A DNA stretch of 64,000 nucleotides from Leuconostoc mesenteroides subsp. mesenteroides ATCC 8293 (GTDB taxonomy: Bacteria > Bacillota > Bacilli > Lactobacillales > Lactobacillaceae), in contig NC_008531.1 in NCBI RefSeq assembly GCF_000014445.1, positions 1,209,001 through 1,273,000 of the forward strand, written 5' to 3'. The notes below the pieces were generated by a model, which saw only the letters and a list, made by a program, of their open reading frames with translations, was not told the DNA's origin and searched no databases. A program made the translations under genes and the position numbers. Of this stretch, positions 8,898-16,389 are shown piece by piece (positions within the stretch are counted from its first letter, which is position 1; each line of letters starts with the position of its first letter).

Positions 8898-9101
8898 TTA
8901 TTTTTTATCGTTCTTTAAATTGTCAATACTATCTTTGACAGCATCTTTGGCTTCCGTTACGGCATCCTTAGCTTTTCCAAACAAGCCTTGGGCCTTACCT
9001 TCTGCTTCACGCTGCTTATCACCGGTAACCTTGCCTTCAACTTCTTTTGCTTTACCAGCAACCTTGTCCTTAGCATTATCAAACTTTTCTTCAACTGACA
9101 T
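8898..9101 (-). CDS. CsbD-family stress protein
   Basis: 67-residue charged, hydrophilic protein of the CsbD family, small general-stress proteins of unknown biochemical role. It shows the family pattern of short Lys/Glu/Ala helices: [21 protein letters not shown], then [12 protein letters not shown], then [15 protein letters not shown]. No membrane segment. RBS AAGGAG is well placed upstream of the ATG. It has its own terminator (8853-8888) and stands alone downstream of the small-RNA-rich region. Confidence 0.9.
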   Translation of the reverse strand: MSVEEKFDNAKDKVAGKAKEVEGKVTGDKQREAEGKAQGLFGKAKDAVTEAKDAVKDSIDNLKNDKK

Positions 9102-9171
9102 ATAATACGTTCTCCTTGAGGTTTATTTGATGTTACAAGTTCATTGTAACATTTCTAATAAAAAATGACAG

Positions 9172-9248
9172 TAAAAAAGAACCACTAGAGAAGTTAGACG
9201 TGGTTCTTAACATTGGGAGTTGTGATTTTCGGGATAATTAAAAACCAC
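9172..9248 (-). ncRNA. Candidate small RNA A (promoter, two stem-loops, terminator)
   Basis: Minus-strand unit with -35 TTGTTT (9278-9283), a 17-bp spacer and -10 TAGAAT (9255-9260), predicting a start near 9248. The transcript would fold as a first stem-loop (9220-9250, TTGTG/CACAA arms), a linker containing CAACTCCCAATG, and a terminator stem AAGAACCAC/GTGGTTCTT (9177-9208) ending in six U. No open reading frame. The CUCCC in the linker could pair with a ribosome-binding site. Candidate B has the same layout, and linkers and loops align between the two. Prediction only. Confidence 0.5.
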
Positions 9249-9315
9249 AATTTTATTCTATGCCTATGCAAAGGCTAAAACAACGTATTTCCCTGGTCAA
9301 TTGACTATCTTATGT

Positions 9316-9400
9316 TCAAAAAAACCACGTGGCATGAGCAGACACGTGGTTTAAAGATTAGAGTTCTGGTTTTCGTGGCAAATAACAAATCGAAAACCAT
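9316..9400 (-). ncRNA. Candidate small RNA B (paralogue of A)
   Basis: Minus-strand unit with -35 TTGTAT (9430-9435), a 17-bp spacer and -10 TAAAAT (9407-9412), start near 9400. First stem-loop GGTTTTCG/CGAAAACC (9368-9398, perfect), linker AGAACTCTAATCTTT, then a perfect 10-bp terminator stem AAACCACGTG/CACGTGGTTT (9322-9352) followed by a run of U. The predicted start falls exactly at the foot of the first stem-loop. Same order of parts as candidate A, with the shared CGAAAA...AACTC segment. No coding potential seen. Confidence 0.5.
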
Positions 9401-9658
9401 ACACACATTTTAGTTTTATTGATGGCACAATACAACAATATTTGCTGGGCAATCTCATTTAGTTTGTTCAAAAATAATTTTATTTTAATTCTTGGTTTTC
9501 CAGATGCTACACGCTGGCCATTTTATACACAAATCATTAGCTGATAGTTGAAAAGACTTTTTGCGAGTTTTGCTTGACGTAGATATCCCAATTCAGTCCA
9601 ATTATTATTTGTTTAAATAGTATTGACAATGAGAAAATTTCGCTATTCACATATGTAC
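9401..9658. other. Gene-free spacer
   Basis: Apart from the promoter of candidate RNA B (9407-9435), no gene, tRNA, repeat array or convincing terminator was seen here. The composition is AT-rich and all six frames are broken. Confidence 0.5.
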
Positions 9659-9744
9659 GATGCCCCCGAAGGGAAGAAGCAATACATTTTGGGAGTGTAT
9701 TTAATAATTTCTAGGGACATCTTACCTAAATGTTAGCACGCTAA
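9659..9744 (-). repeat. Diverged structured copy H (related to leader G)
   Basis: Minus-strand segment in which CTAAATGTTAGCACGCTAA (9726-9744, plus strand) matches 10836-10854 at 17 of 19 bases. A long-range stem GATGCCCC/GGGACATC (9659-9666 with 9714-9721, one G-U pair) encloses a hairpin AATACA/TGTATT (9681-9701) whose loop contains CUCCC on the minus strand. No U-run follows, so it does not look like a working terminator. It may be a decayed paralogue of the leader at 10729-10833. Confidence 0.35.
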
Positions 9745-9824
9745 TTACATTTTCTCTAGCAATAACACTTATAACAACTGGTTAAACGTTCGACAATACA
9801 TTAATTAGAATTTAATACACAATA

Positions 9825-9874
9825 AAATGCCCAACCTGAGTTTCGGGATAAAACATACAAATGGTTGGGCATTT
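9825..9874 (-). terminator. Strong hairpin C, possible end of a short RNA
   Basis: Perfect 12-bp inverted repeat AAATGCCCAACC/GGTTGGGCATTT with a 26-base loop; on the minus strand it is followed by TTTTATT. The loop holds TTATCCCGAAACTCA on the minus strand, nearly the same as the TTATCCCGAAAATCA of candidate RNA A. A TATACT (9904-9909) could be a -10 for an 80-nt RNA, but its -35 is poor. Confidence 0.5.
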
Positions 9875-9969
9875 GATAATGTCTAAATAACATTACAAAA
9901 TTTAGTATATCGGATCAATCATTTAAAGATATAAAATATGTTAACTTTCTTGACAAAATTGACAAAACA

Positions 9970-10001
9970 AATACCGACCAGAATGTCTTCTAGCCGGTAT
10001 T
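9970..10001 (-). terminator. Probable terminator of the frameshifted membrane-protein gene
   Basis: Inverted repeat AATACCG/CGGTATT, followed on the minus strand by TGTTTTG. It lies about 140 bp after the stop of the 10144-10703 gene. A second small hairpin TTTGAG/CTCAAA (10028-10046) precedes it. Confidence 0.45.
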
Positions 10002-10143
10002 CTTTGCAATGAGTTTCACTCGTTCTATTTGAGATATTCACTCAAACTAAATTCTTCCCCATGCATAAAGCATATCATGAAACATCGATAGAAAATTCAA
10101 TTGTTTATTATTAAAATTAACTTATTTAATTCAAATTTAATTA

Positions 10144-10703
10144 TCATTTTAAGCATTTAAATAGCCAGGATTTAATTTTTTCATCAATATCATTAACAAA
10201 CTTCAACTTGCCGTAGTAAATATTATCTAACGCGTCTATTGCGTAGACCTTAAGTTTTTTCGCATCTTGAGCCGTGATAATTACTCCTAACTCCTCCTCA
10301 ACCCACGGCATATTAAGAGGCAAAGCTGTTTTTCCTATAATTTCTTTGTTGGGCTCAAAGCTATATTTTGCATAGTTCTTTTCTCGCAGATCTTGCCAAG
10401 TATCAGCATAAGTAAACTCTTTGTCAGTAATACCAGCCTCAACTATTTTCATATCAATATCACCAACATTTTTAACATTGATTTTAAAATATGTATTTTC
10501 GTAATTTTCCTTGGACCGATGATCTTTGTTTTGTGGAACAGGACGTTTGATATCTTTTTTGAAATGATACAAATATCCCTTTATCTCAATCTGAATTTTT
10601 TTATCATGAGAACGGTAAAAGGAACCCACAAAAATAGCAATTATCGCCCCTAAACCACCCAATCAGCAAGTGGTCCCATTTCACTTGTTGTTAAAGTCGT
10701 CAT
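10144..10703 (-). pseudogene. Frameshifted membrane-anchored hypothetical protein
   Basis: The good start is the ATG ending at 10703, with GGAGGG 9 bases upstream. It reads MTTLTTSEMGPLADWVV and then hits TAG. The frame continues one phase over as GGLGAIIAIFVGSFYRSHDKK and runs 170 more residues to 10144. Adding one or four bases at the GGGTGG tract near 10655-10661 rejoins the halves as ADWV-(G)GLGAIIAIFVG, an ordinary one-helix N-terminus. The soluble part (about 35-190) has no recognised domain. The longest uninterrupted frame would need a TTG at 10662 with no ribosome site. Likely a slipped-strand mutation, or an assembly error. Confidence 0.6.
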
Positions 10704-10728
10704 AGTATAGCGCCCTCCAATAGACAGC

Positions 10729-10833
10729 AAAAAAAGCATCCGAAGATACTTTTAAGTGATCCAAACAACGGTGTTATGATTTTGTATATTAATCAAGTTT
10801 CAGGAAATTACATAGTGCATTTGGATCACCACG
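10729..10833 (-). promoter_or_regulatory. Structured leader G with intrinsic terminator upstream of the 10703 gene
   Basis: Promoter GTGACA (10863-10868), 17-bp spacer, TAATAT (10840-10845), start near 10833. The RNA forms a perfect 10-bp closing stem GTGATCCAAA/TTTGGATCAC (10756-10765 with 10820-10829) around a 54-base interior. It then makes a terminator with a UUCG tetraloop (AGTATC-TTCG-GATGCT, 10735-10750) and seven U. The ribosome site of the next gene lies 10-16 bases further on. This order of parts is that of a transcription attenuator or riboswitch; it matches no class I recognise. Confidence 0.5.
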
Positions 10834-10974
10834 AGCTAAATATTAGCACACTAAGCCTGTCTTGTCACTAAAATATTTGTACAATACAAATAATTGGAAA
10901 TGTAGTAGTCTTTATAAATCGCCTTGCTTATGAAAAAACCTTAGCGAATCTTTCTGGTTGCAGGCTTTTGGTAA
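10834..10974. other. Gene-free spacer carrying the leader G promoter
   Basis: Contains the leader G promoter. On the plus strand, 10861-10974 shows no gene or clear structure beyond an AT-rich run. Confidence 0.4.
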
Positions 10975-11103
10975 CAAAAAACAAGGCTTAATCCTCACTC
11001 AAGAAAAAGCCTTGCAAACTCAGTAATTCTCGGCTTACCAAGCTTATTGATATACATTTATGGATGAATATCATTCTTGTAAACATTTTTTGGTAACGCT
11101 TAC
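10975..11103 (-). ncRNA. Candidate small RNA E with a cre-like site at its start
   Basis: Very good minus-strand promoter: TTGCCA (11133-11138), 17-bp spacer, TATAAT (11110-11115), start near 11103. The RNA of about 130 nt ends at a perfect stem CAAGGCTT/AAGCCTTG (10982-10989 with 11007-11014) and U6. The sequence TGTAAGCGTTACCA (minus strand, 11091-11104) matches the CcpA cre consensus at all but one position and covers the start site, so glucose repression is plausible. A 32-codon ATG frame runs through it but has no ribosome site and crosses the terminator stem, so it is not called. Confidence 0.5.
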
Positions 11104-11230
11104 ATAATGATTATATACAATTTTAATATGCTTGGCAATAATTATTTTGCTTAGTTTCTTATAGGTAGTTATTTGATTTTCCATTCATTGTTTTAGTGAT
11201 ATACTTTTAATAAATCAAATAGGGGGAAAC

Positions 11231-11449
11231 ATGTTAAATATTATTACTGAAATACTAGTTCTTATCATGTTTGTAAGCGGCGTTGGTTCATTTCTCACCT
11301 TAAGGCCAGCATATGAAATACGCTCAAAAACACAAAAAATATGGGTGTCTATTTTTCTTACAGCAATTATTGCCGCATTCATAATAACATTATTAACTGC
11401 AGTACCTGACTTCATTCACGGCTTTATAGACGGAATATCAGGCAAATAA
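11231..11449 (+). CDS. Small two-helix membrane protein
   Basis: 72-residue protein with two hydrophobic segments (about 5-25 and 37-60) joined by a charged loop RPAYEIRSKTQKI, ending IHGFIDGISGK. A strong GGGGG ribosome site lies 5-6 bases before the ATG, and a terminator follows at once (11456-11484), so this is a complete single-gene unit. I do not recognise the family. It lies alone, on the strand opposite to the surrounding small transcripts. Some type I toxins and small bacteriocin-immunity proteins have this size and topology, but nothing else supports either role. Confidence 0.65.
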   Translation: MLNIITEILVLIMFVSGVGSFLTLRPAYEIRSKTQKIWVSIFLTAIIAAFIITLLTAVPDFIHGFIDGISGK

Positions 11450-11455
11450 ATAATG

Positions 11456-11484
11456 AAACATCATCTTAATTGATGGTGTTTTTT
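11456..11484 (+). terminator. Terminator after the 72-residue membrane protein
   Basis: AAACATCATC/GATGGTGTTT stem (one G-T pair) with a 6-base loop and T6, beginning 6 bp after the stop codon. Confidence 0.8.
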
Positions 11485-11639
11485 GCTTGATTTAAAAATA
11501 AAAAACACTTGAGTGCTCAATTAACCCTGGTACAACAAACATTTCACAACTATTAAGTAATACTCTTCCAACTCAGAAGTTAATTCTAACTCGATCATCA
11601 ATAAAGAAACCGATGTCTATTACTACAATAATGAGCGGA
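11485..11639. other. Spacer without visible features
   Basis: AT-rich; nothing gene-like or clearly structured was seen between the two terminators on either side. Confidence 0.4.
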
Positions 11640-11733
11640 TAAAAAAACTGGCCGGAAGCATTCCGGTTCAATACCGAAATCTTGCCAACCAGTTAGCCAC
11701 TTAAACTTCACATTCAATTTTCGAGGTGAAGTT
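11640..11733 (-). terminator. Two-hairpin 3' end of the ecsAB-trmB operon
   Basis: Downstream of trmB on the minus strand: a stem AACTTCAC/GTGAAGTT (11704-11733) whose loop holds CGAAAA, a short linker, then a larger stem AACTGG/CCAGTT (11646-11694) containing a nested CCGGAA/TTCCGG hairpin and ending in seven U. It has the same two-hairpin order as candidate RNAs A and B, so it may also release a 3'-UTR RNA. Confidence 0.65.
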
Positions 11734-11774
11734 CATATTTTTTGTTTATATAATACTCTGTAACCCTTGTCGCT

Positions 11775-12434
11775 CTAAAAATGAGCCTTAATCTTATAAA
11801 TTGGTTGACCCTTAGCCATAAACTTTTGTTCATACTCGGTCTCAACGTTACCCTGTACCTTGTCTTCATCAGCATGCAAGTCCAGCGTGTAATCTTCTGG
11901 TGTCCATCGCATGCCATAGTCCATAAAACTAACCATTGAATACTCAAATAAATGACGATTATCTGTTTTGAATTCAACTTCGCCATGTTCTGGCAAAACT
12001 GCTTCATAAGATTTCAAGAATGACTTATACGTTAATCGACGGGATTCATGACGCTTTTTTGGCCAAGGATCAGAAAAGTTCAAGTAAACTTTGCTAACTT
12101 CGCCTTTTTCAAAATAAGTCTCAACACCATTACCGTTACCATAAATATAACGCAAGTTTGGCAATGTTCCGACCTGATCAAAGCTCTTACGTGCTGCAAT
12201 GGCAATCGCCGTCTCTTGAATTTCCATGCCAATATAATTAATTTCCGGATGTGCCAAGGCCATGCCAAGAATAAACTGACCCTTACCAGAACCAATCTCC
12301 AAATGTATTGGTTGTTCTTGGTCAAATAATGATTGCCACTGTCCAATTTGTGCTGTTGCACGATCTTGATCAATCACTATATCTGAATGCTCAGCCAGCC
12401 AATCGCTAGCCCAAGGTTTTGAGCGTAAATGCAT
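11775..12434 (-). CDS. trmB: tRNA (guanine-N7-)-methyltransferase
   Basis: 219-residue SAM-dependent enzyme that makes m7G46 in tRNA. Motifs: LEIGSGKGQFILGMA (SAM-binding, about 42-56), NYIGMEIQETAIAIA, and YLNFSDPWPKKRHESRRLT (the PWPKxRH family signature, about 119-137). The end KGQPIYKIKAHF is typical. Full length. RBS CGGAGAG precedes the ATG. It follows ecsB by 12 bp on the same strand and probably shares its message; a two-hairpin terminator follows. Confidence 0.96.
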   Translation of the reverse strand: MHLRSKPWASDWLAEHSDIVIDQDRATAQIGQWQSLFDQEQPIHLEIGSGKGQFILGMALAHPEINYIGMEIQETAIAIAARKSFDQVGTLPNLRYIYGNGNGVETYFEKGEVSKVYLNFSDPWPKKRHESRRLTYKSFLKSYEAVLPEHGEVEFKTDNRHLFEYSMVSFMDYGMRWTPEDYTLDLHADEDKVQGNVETEYEQKFMAKGQPIYKIKAHF

Positions 12435-12446
12435 AAAATCTCTCCG

Positions 12447-13733
12447 TTACTTTTTCATTTTTTTAATCATGTATGGAATATAACTTTTTTGTAGCGCAAT
12501 AGTAACTACAATCAACAATACAAATAATAACAGTATCCGTTGTAAAGAGCCACTTGTCACGGCTACCGTAACAATCAACAACGTGCAAACAATGTAGTTC
12601 ACCAATCTATGCACCTGAATAAATGCGCTCTGTTTCTGAGAATTGGTGATTGGCATCAAACGCGTCCAAATTTTCTTTTGCGTATCTGAAAATAGTGGCA
12701 ATAACTGAAAATTAACAAGATATACTGTCAATGCACCAACTACAGCAACAAGCCAATCGGGTGCAGTCTGCAACACACCTACGATAATCATCCCCACAAT
12801 TATTAATCTAAGAACCAAAGGCAATATTTCCGTGTCTCGCGCTAAACGTGTCCAATATAATCGCAACATTGCTGGTTTGTTCTTTATTAAACGTTGCAGA
12901 CAAAAATCTAGGTAACGTCGTCTTTTAATTGATTTAGGTTGATTGGGGATTTCAGCAAAAAGTGCAAAAAAGTGCAATACTCTTTGCTTTTGTTGTTGTG
13001 CTTGTTGTGTTGCGATGGCCCAGTTGATTGCGAATGAGTTTGCCTTATGATTGCTGATATGAAAATAGTAAGCCGTTACTGCCATCAATACCAACCAAGC
13101 ACTCATCAAAATATATACTTGCGTCTGGGTCAATATAAGGATAAATTCTAAGAAAATGCTAGGCAATAAAACACGGAAGAGAAGCCCCTCAGCTGTTGAA
13201 TTTGCTTCAAATATCGTAATCGTTTGCACGCGTTGCTTCAAGAATAACTTATCTCGTTCAAATAGCAATAGAAGCAACTTATAACTAATTGCAAAAATCA
13301 GCAACGAACCAATTCGTAATAAACCACTGACATAAATTCGCAATAGAATTGGTATGATAGCACCGACAAAAACAGCTTGCCATACGCTGGCATATAGAAT
13401 ACTCAAATTTACAGAACGCGTCAAATATTTCTTGATAATTTCCGAGTCGTTTCCTAATAAGTAAAGCCTATCTGCTGGCTTGAAGTACGTAATTAAATCA
13501 CCTATCTGTAGCCCTATCAGTAACCACGTAATGATGATTACTTGCCACCAATTAGAGCGCCAAAACATCATCGACTGCGGCGTACTGAGCAGTTCGCGAT
13601 AAGCAAGCACAATACCACCCAAAGCAATAATCAAAAAAATCACAAAATGATCATTAAATAATAATCGCAGATATTTAGCACTTGTCCGCTGTTCGTCTCG
13701 AAAGCGCCGCCAAAATAAATCGCTAGCCTTCAT
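12447..13733 (-). CDS. ecsB: ABC transporter permease EcsB
   Basis: 428-residue integral membrane protein with about 8-10 hydrophobic segments and basic loops (QKQRVLHFFALFAEIPNQPKSIKRRRYLDF is typical of EcsB, shown in part). EcsB works with the EcsA ATPase; in Bacillus the pair affects secretion, competence and intramembrane proteolysis by RasP, and the transported substrate is unsettled. It begins MKASDLFWRRFRDEQRTSAKYLR, matching the family start. Its start overlaps the ecsA stop by 11 bases, so translation is coupled. trmB follows. Confidence 0.92.
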   Translation of the reverse strand: MKASDLFWRRFRDEQRTSAKYLRLLFNDHFVIFLIIALGGIVLAYRELLSTPQSMMFWRSNWWQVIIITWLLIGLQIGDLITYFKPADRLYLLGNDSEIIKKYLTRSVNLSILYASVWQAVFVGAIIPILLRIYVSGLLRIGSLLIFAISYKLLLLLFERDKLFLKQRVQTITIFEANSTAEGLLFRVLLPSIFLEFILILTQTQVYILMSAWLVLMAVTAYYFHISNHKANSFAINWAIATQQAQQQKQRVLHFFALFAEIPNQPKSIKRRRYLDFCLQRLIKNKPAMLRLYWTRLARDTEILPLVLRLIIVGMIIVGVLQTAPDWLVAVVGALTVYLVNFQLLPLFSDTQKKIWTRLMPITNSQKQSAFIQVHRLVNYIVCTLLIVTVAVTSGSLQRILLLFVLLIVVTIALQKSYIPYMIKKMKK

Positions 13734-14463
13734 TAGCTAACTCCTTTTGCATTAAATCAAACAAATCATCAAGATGATCAACTGTTAACTGATTTTCTTC
13801 TGCTAAAGCGGAAGGTGTGCCCACAAAACGTACTTTACCATCATGTAGAACAACGAACCTGTCCACAAATGTTGCCGCTGAAGCTAATAAATGAGTTGTC
13901 ATCAAAATACTATTTCCAAGTTTTGCTTGTTCTTTCATCAAAGATACAACATCCCTTTGCGCTAATGTATCTAAGCCCAAAAAAGGCTCATCAACAATTA
14001 GCAATGGGGCGTTCAACATAAATGCAGACACAAGCATTACTTTTTGTCTCATCCCTTTCGAAAAATGGATTGGTAGCCAGTTTAACTTATCCTCTAATCT
14101 AAACATGGTTAATAATGACACAACACGTTCCCAAGTATTATCATCGTCTTTTTCATGCGCCGCTAGCATCAAATGTAAATGTTCACCCAACGTCAATTCG
14201 TCATACAATATTGGTTGTTCGGGAATATATGCAAGTTGTGATTTAAAAGCTGTCGGCTCTGATACTATATTAGTATCATTAAGAACTATTGATCCCATCT
14301 GAGGCTGTAGTTCTCCGATGATGTGATTAACCGTCGTTGATTTTCCAGCACCATTTAGACCAATTAAGGCAACGATTTCACCATTAGGCACGTCAAAAGA
14401 AATGTTTTTCAATATATTATTGCCTGCGTACCCGCCAGATATATTGTTAATTTTTAATCCCAT
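13723..14463 (-). CDS. ecsA: ABC transporter ATP-binding protein EcsA
   Basis: 246-residue ABC ATPase. Walker A GLNGAGKST (about 35-43), Q-loop IPEQPIL, signature FSKGMRQKV (a variant of LSGGQ), Walker B LLIVDEPFLGLD and switch histidine in TTHLLASA. Partner of EcsB. The hit gene is divergent 160 bp upstream and prsA lies beyond it, an arrangement also known in Bacillus (hit-ecsAB beside prsA), which supports the assignment. Confidence 0.95.
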   Translation of the reverse strand: MGLKINNISGGYAGNNILKNISFDVPNGEIVALIGLNGAGKSTTVNHIIGELQPQMGSIVLNDTNIVSEPTAFKSQLAYIPEQPILYDELTLGEHLHLMLAAHEKDDDNTWERVVSLLTMFRLEDKLNWLPIHFSKGMRQKVMLVSAFMLNAPLLIVDEPFLGLDTLAQRDVVSLMKEQAKLGNSILMTTHLLASAATFVDRFVVLHDGKVRFVGTPSALAEENQLTVDHLDDLFDLMQKELANEG

Positions 14464-14586
14464 ACATTTATTATAGCAAGCATTACATGATATTTGTATG
14501 AAATCTATAAATATAGATAATGACCGTCTCTTTTCAATTTGTTTACTAAAAATAACACTTTATTTTTGTTATATAACCTTATTTGT

Positions 14587-14592
14587 TATAAT
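14587..14592 (+). promoter_or_regulatory. -10 element of the hit promoter
   Basis: TATAAT 39 bp ahead of the hit start codon, in the ecsA-hit divergent gap. The -35 is not clear. Confidence 0.5.
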
Positions 14593-14625
14593 GAAAGATA
14601 ACAAGTAGAAACGGAGATTATTACA

Positions 14626-15048
14626 TTGGATATTTTTGACAAAATTATTGCAGGTGAAATACCAAGTTATAAAGTTTATGAAGATGAAGATGTTCTCGCT
14701 TTTTTGGATATCTCACAAGTAACCCCTGGGCATACACTCGTTGTACCAAAGAAAAACGTTGATAATATTTTTGACTACGATGACGAAACCGCCAAAAAAG
14801 TTTTGTTGAAGTTGCCTGTCATTGCGCGCGCCATAAAAGCCAGTGACGACAAGATTACAGGTCTAAATGTCCAATCAAACAATGGTCCTTCTGCTGGTCA
14901 AACCGTTATCCATTCTCACTGGCACCTAATTCCTCGTTATGATGATGATAATCTAAATAGCGTGTTAGCACCAACTATTGATAACAGTGCTCATTTTTCA
15001 GCAGAACAGTACCAAGCCATTGCTGATAGTATTGCTTCGCAATTTTAA
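14626..15048 (+). CDS. hit: HIT-family (histidine triad) nucleotide-binding protein
   Basis: 140-residue HIT-family hydrolase of nucleotide conjugates. It has DIFDKIIAGEIPSYKVYEDE at the N-terminus, the SNNGPSAGQTVIHSHWHLIPRY histidine triad (HSHWHL, about 104-109, in part) and a short helical end. The start codon is TTG at 14626: GGAG lies 9 bases upstream and no ATG fits. Soluble and cytoplasmic. It heads a plus-strand run with a coiled-coil protein and prsA. Confidence 0.94.
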   Translation: MDIFDKIIAGEIPSYKVYEDEDVLAFLDISQVTPGHTLVVPKKNVDNIFDYDDETAKKVLLKLPVIARAIKASDDKITGLNVQSNNGPSAGQTVIHSHWHLIPRYDDDNLNSVLAPTIDNSAHFSAEQYQAIADSIASQF

Positions 15049-15082
15049 AACATCCGACGTAACGATGTTTGGGAGAAATAAT

Positions 15083-15325
15083 ATGAAATTATTTGATCAA
15101 TTCAAAAATCTCATCACGAATATAAAAGAAATAACATCTTTGCTCAAACAACTCCAGTTACAACAGCATGAATTAACAGAACAATTAAAAGAGATACAGA
15201 GTGTTTCTGAGGACATTCAGTCAGACATCGAAAAAATGAATTTCAAAAATCAACCACATATTTCACGTATTAATGAAGCTACTGAGCATTTAAATACTGA
15301 ATTATCTAAGTTTAAAGCGCATTAG
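15083..15325 (+). CDS. Small coiled-coil protein
   Basis: 80 residues, almost wholly helical: KLFDQFKNLITNIKEITS, then a Gln/Glu/Leu-rich heptad region from about 18 to 75. No membrane helix and no named family that I recognise. The ATG at 15083 has GGGAGAAA upstream; the open frame extends back into hit but those codons are a shadow. It lies 34 bp after hit and 55 bp before prsA, so it is probably co-transcribed. Confidence 0.75.
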   Translation: MKLFDQFKNLITNIKEITSLLKQLQLQQHELTEQLKEIQSVSEDIQSDIEKMNFKNQPHISRINEATEHLNTELSKFKAH

Positions 15326-15380
15326 ATTCATTTATGGTAAAATACTTAGTATTGTATCTAGAAAAGGAAAGTATTATCAC

Positions 15381-16310
15381 ATGCGAAAATTTATTTGGGG
15401 GCTTCTCGTCGTTGTTTTTGTCGGCGGACTGGTCTTTCTTGGTTTTAACTCGTCAAAAACATTAATGACTTCAAAAGTTGGTAAAATTACTGAAAAGCAA
15501 TTTTACGAAGATATCAAAACATCATCAGCTGGTCAGCAAGAATTTGCTAATATGGTTATTAATAAGGTCCTAGGGGCCGAATATGGCGACCAAGTTTCTG
15601 ACACAGATGTACAAAACGCCTACGACGCACAAAAGGCACAGTATGGTTCATCGTTCAAGACTGTTTTGGCATCAAACAACACAACTGATGCCCAATTTAA
15701 AAAGAATATCAAAAATAATCTGATCATCAACGCTGCCATCAAGGCTAACTATAAGGTAACCGATAAGCAACTGAAAACTGCTTATACAAACTACCACTCA
15801 GACACGACGATTTCGATGATTACAGCCAAGAATGAAGCTAAGGCTAAAGAAGCAATTGCTGCATTGAAGAACGGTGATAACTGGAATACAGTGTACAAAA
15901 AGTATTCTACAGATAGTACTTATAAATCATCAAATGGTAAAATGCCAGCGTTTAATTCAACAAATACAAGCATCGACTCAGCCGTGCAAACTGCAGCATT
16001 CAAGCTCGATAAAGTTGGCGACTACTCAACGGAACCTGTAACTGGTACAAGTGGCAGTTACTATGTCATTAAATTGAATAAGAAAACAACAAAACCTTCA
16101 ATGAGCAGTTTGCGTAGTACCTTATCAACTCAGATAGTGACTGACTTCATTAATGATTCAAGCAACACCAGTGAAATACAAGCCATTGTCGGAAAGATTT
16201 TGCGTAAAAACAATGTTAGTGTTAAAGACAGCGACTTGAAAACTGCTTTGAATACCTATCTAACGGCTGGTATTTCTTCTTCAAGTTCTTCAAGTTCTTC
16301 ATCAAAATAA
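15381..16310 (+). CDS. prsA: Foldase PrsA, peptidylprolyl isomerase
   Basis: 309-residue extracytoplasmic folding factor. Positively charged start (MRKFIWG) and a hydrophobic segment at about 5-22; N-terminal SurA-like helical region; parvulin-type PPIase core at about 135-235 (ISMITAKNEAKAKEAIAAL..., then GDYSTEPVTGTSGSYYVIKL); C-terminal helices. The usual lipobox cysteine is absent (sequence GLVFLGFNSSK), so this copy is probably membrane-anchored by its N-terminal helix instead of being a lipoprotein. It ends in a Ser-only tail of about ten residues before the last Lys, likely a surface linker. Confidence 0.9.
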   Translation: MRKFIWGLLVVVFVGGLVFLGFNSSKTLMTSKVGKITEKQFYEDIKTSSAGQQEFANMVINKVLGAEYGDQVSDTDVQNAYDAQKAQYGSSFKTVLASNNTTDAQFKKNIKNNLIINAAIKANYKVTDKQLKTAYTNYHSDTTISMITAKNEAKAKEAIAALKNGDNWNTVYKKYSTDSTYKSSNGKMPAFNSTNTSIDSAVQTAAFKLDKVGDYSTEPVTGTSGSYYVIKLNKKTTKPSMSSLRSTLSTQIVTDFINDSSNTSEIQAIVGKILRKNNVSVKDSDLKTALNTYLTAGISSSSSSSSSSK

Positions 16311-16345
16311 CTGCTGAATCATTTATTGTCAATGATTGTGCAAAG

Positions 16346-16377
16346 AAAAACGATCTAATTGCTTAGATCGTTTTTTT
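16346..16377 (+). terminator. Terminator after prsA (bidirectional)
   Basis: Perfect inverted repeat AAACGATCTAA/TTAGATCGTTT with a 4-base loop and T7; the A-run upstream lets it also serve the convergent MFS gene. Confidence 0.9.
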
Positions 16378-16389
16378 ATACCAATTTTT

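Noticed and set aside
10662..10703. TTG at 10662 as the true start of the membrane-protein gene
   Set aside because: It lacks a ribosome site, while the ATG at 10703 has GGAGGG and its frame rejoins after a small length change.
9120..11770. tRNA, tmRNA or other known housekeeping RNA
   Set aside because: No cloverleaf, no CCA-ending stem and no tmRNA tag frame could be found; the hairpins are of terminator type.
11714..12373. Frames of 97 codons within trmB
   Set aside because: Shadows of trmB in other frames, with no ribosome sites or family resemblance.
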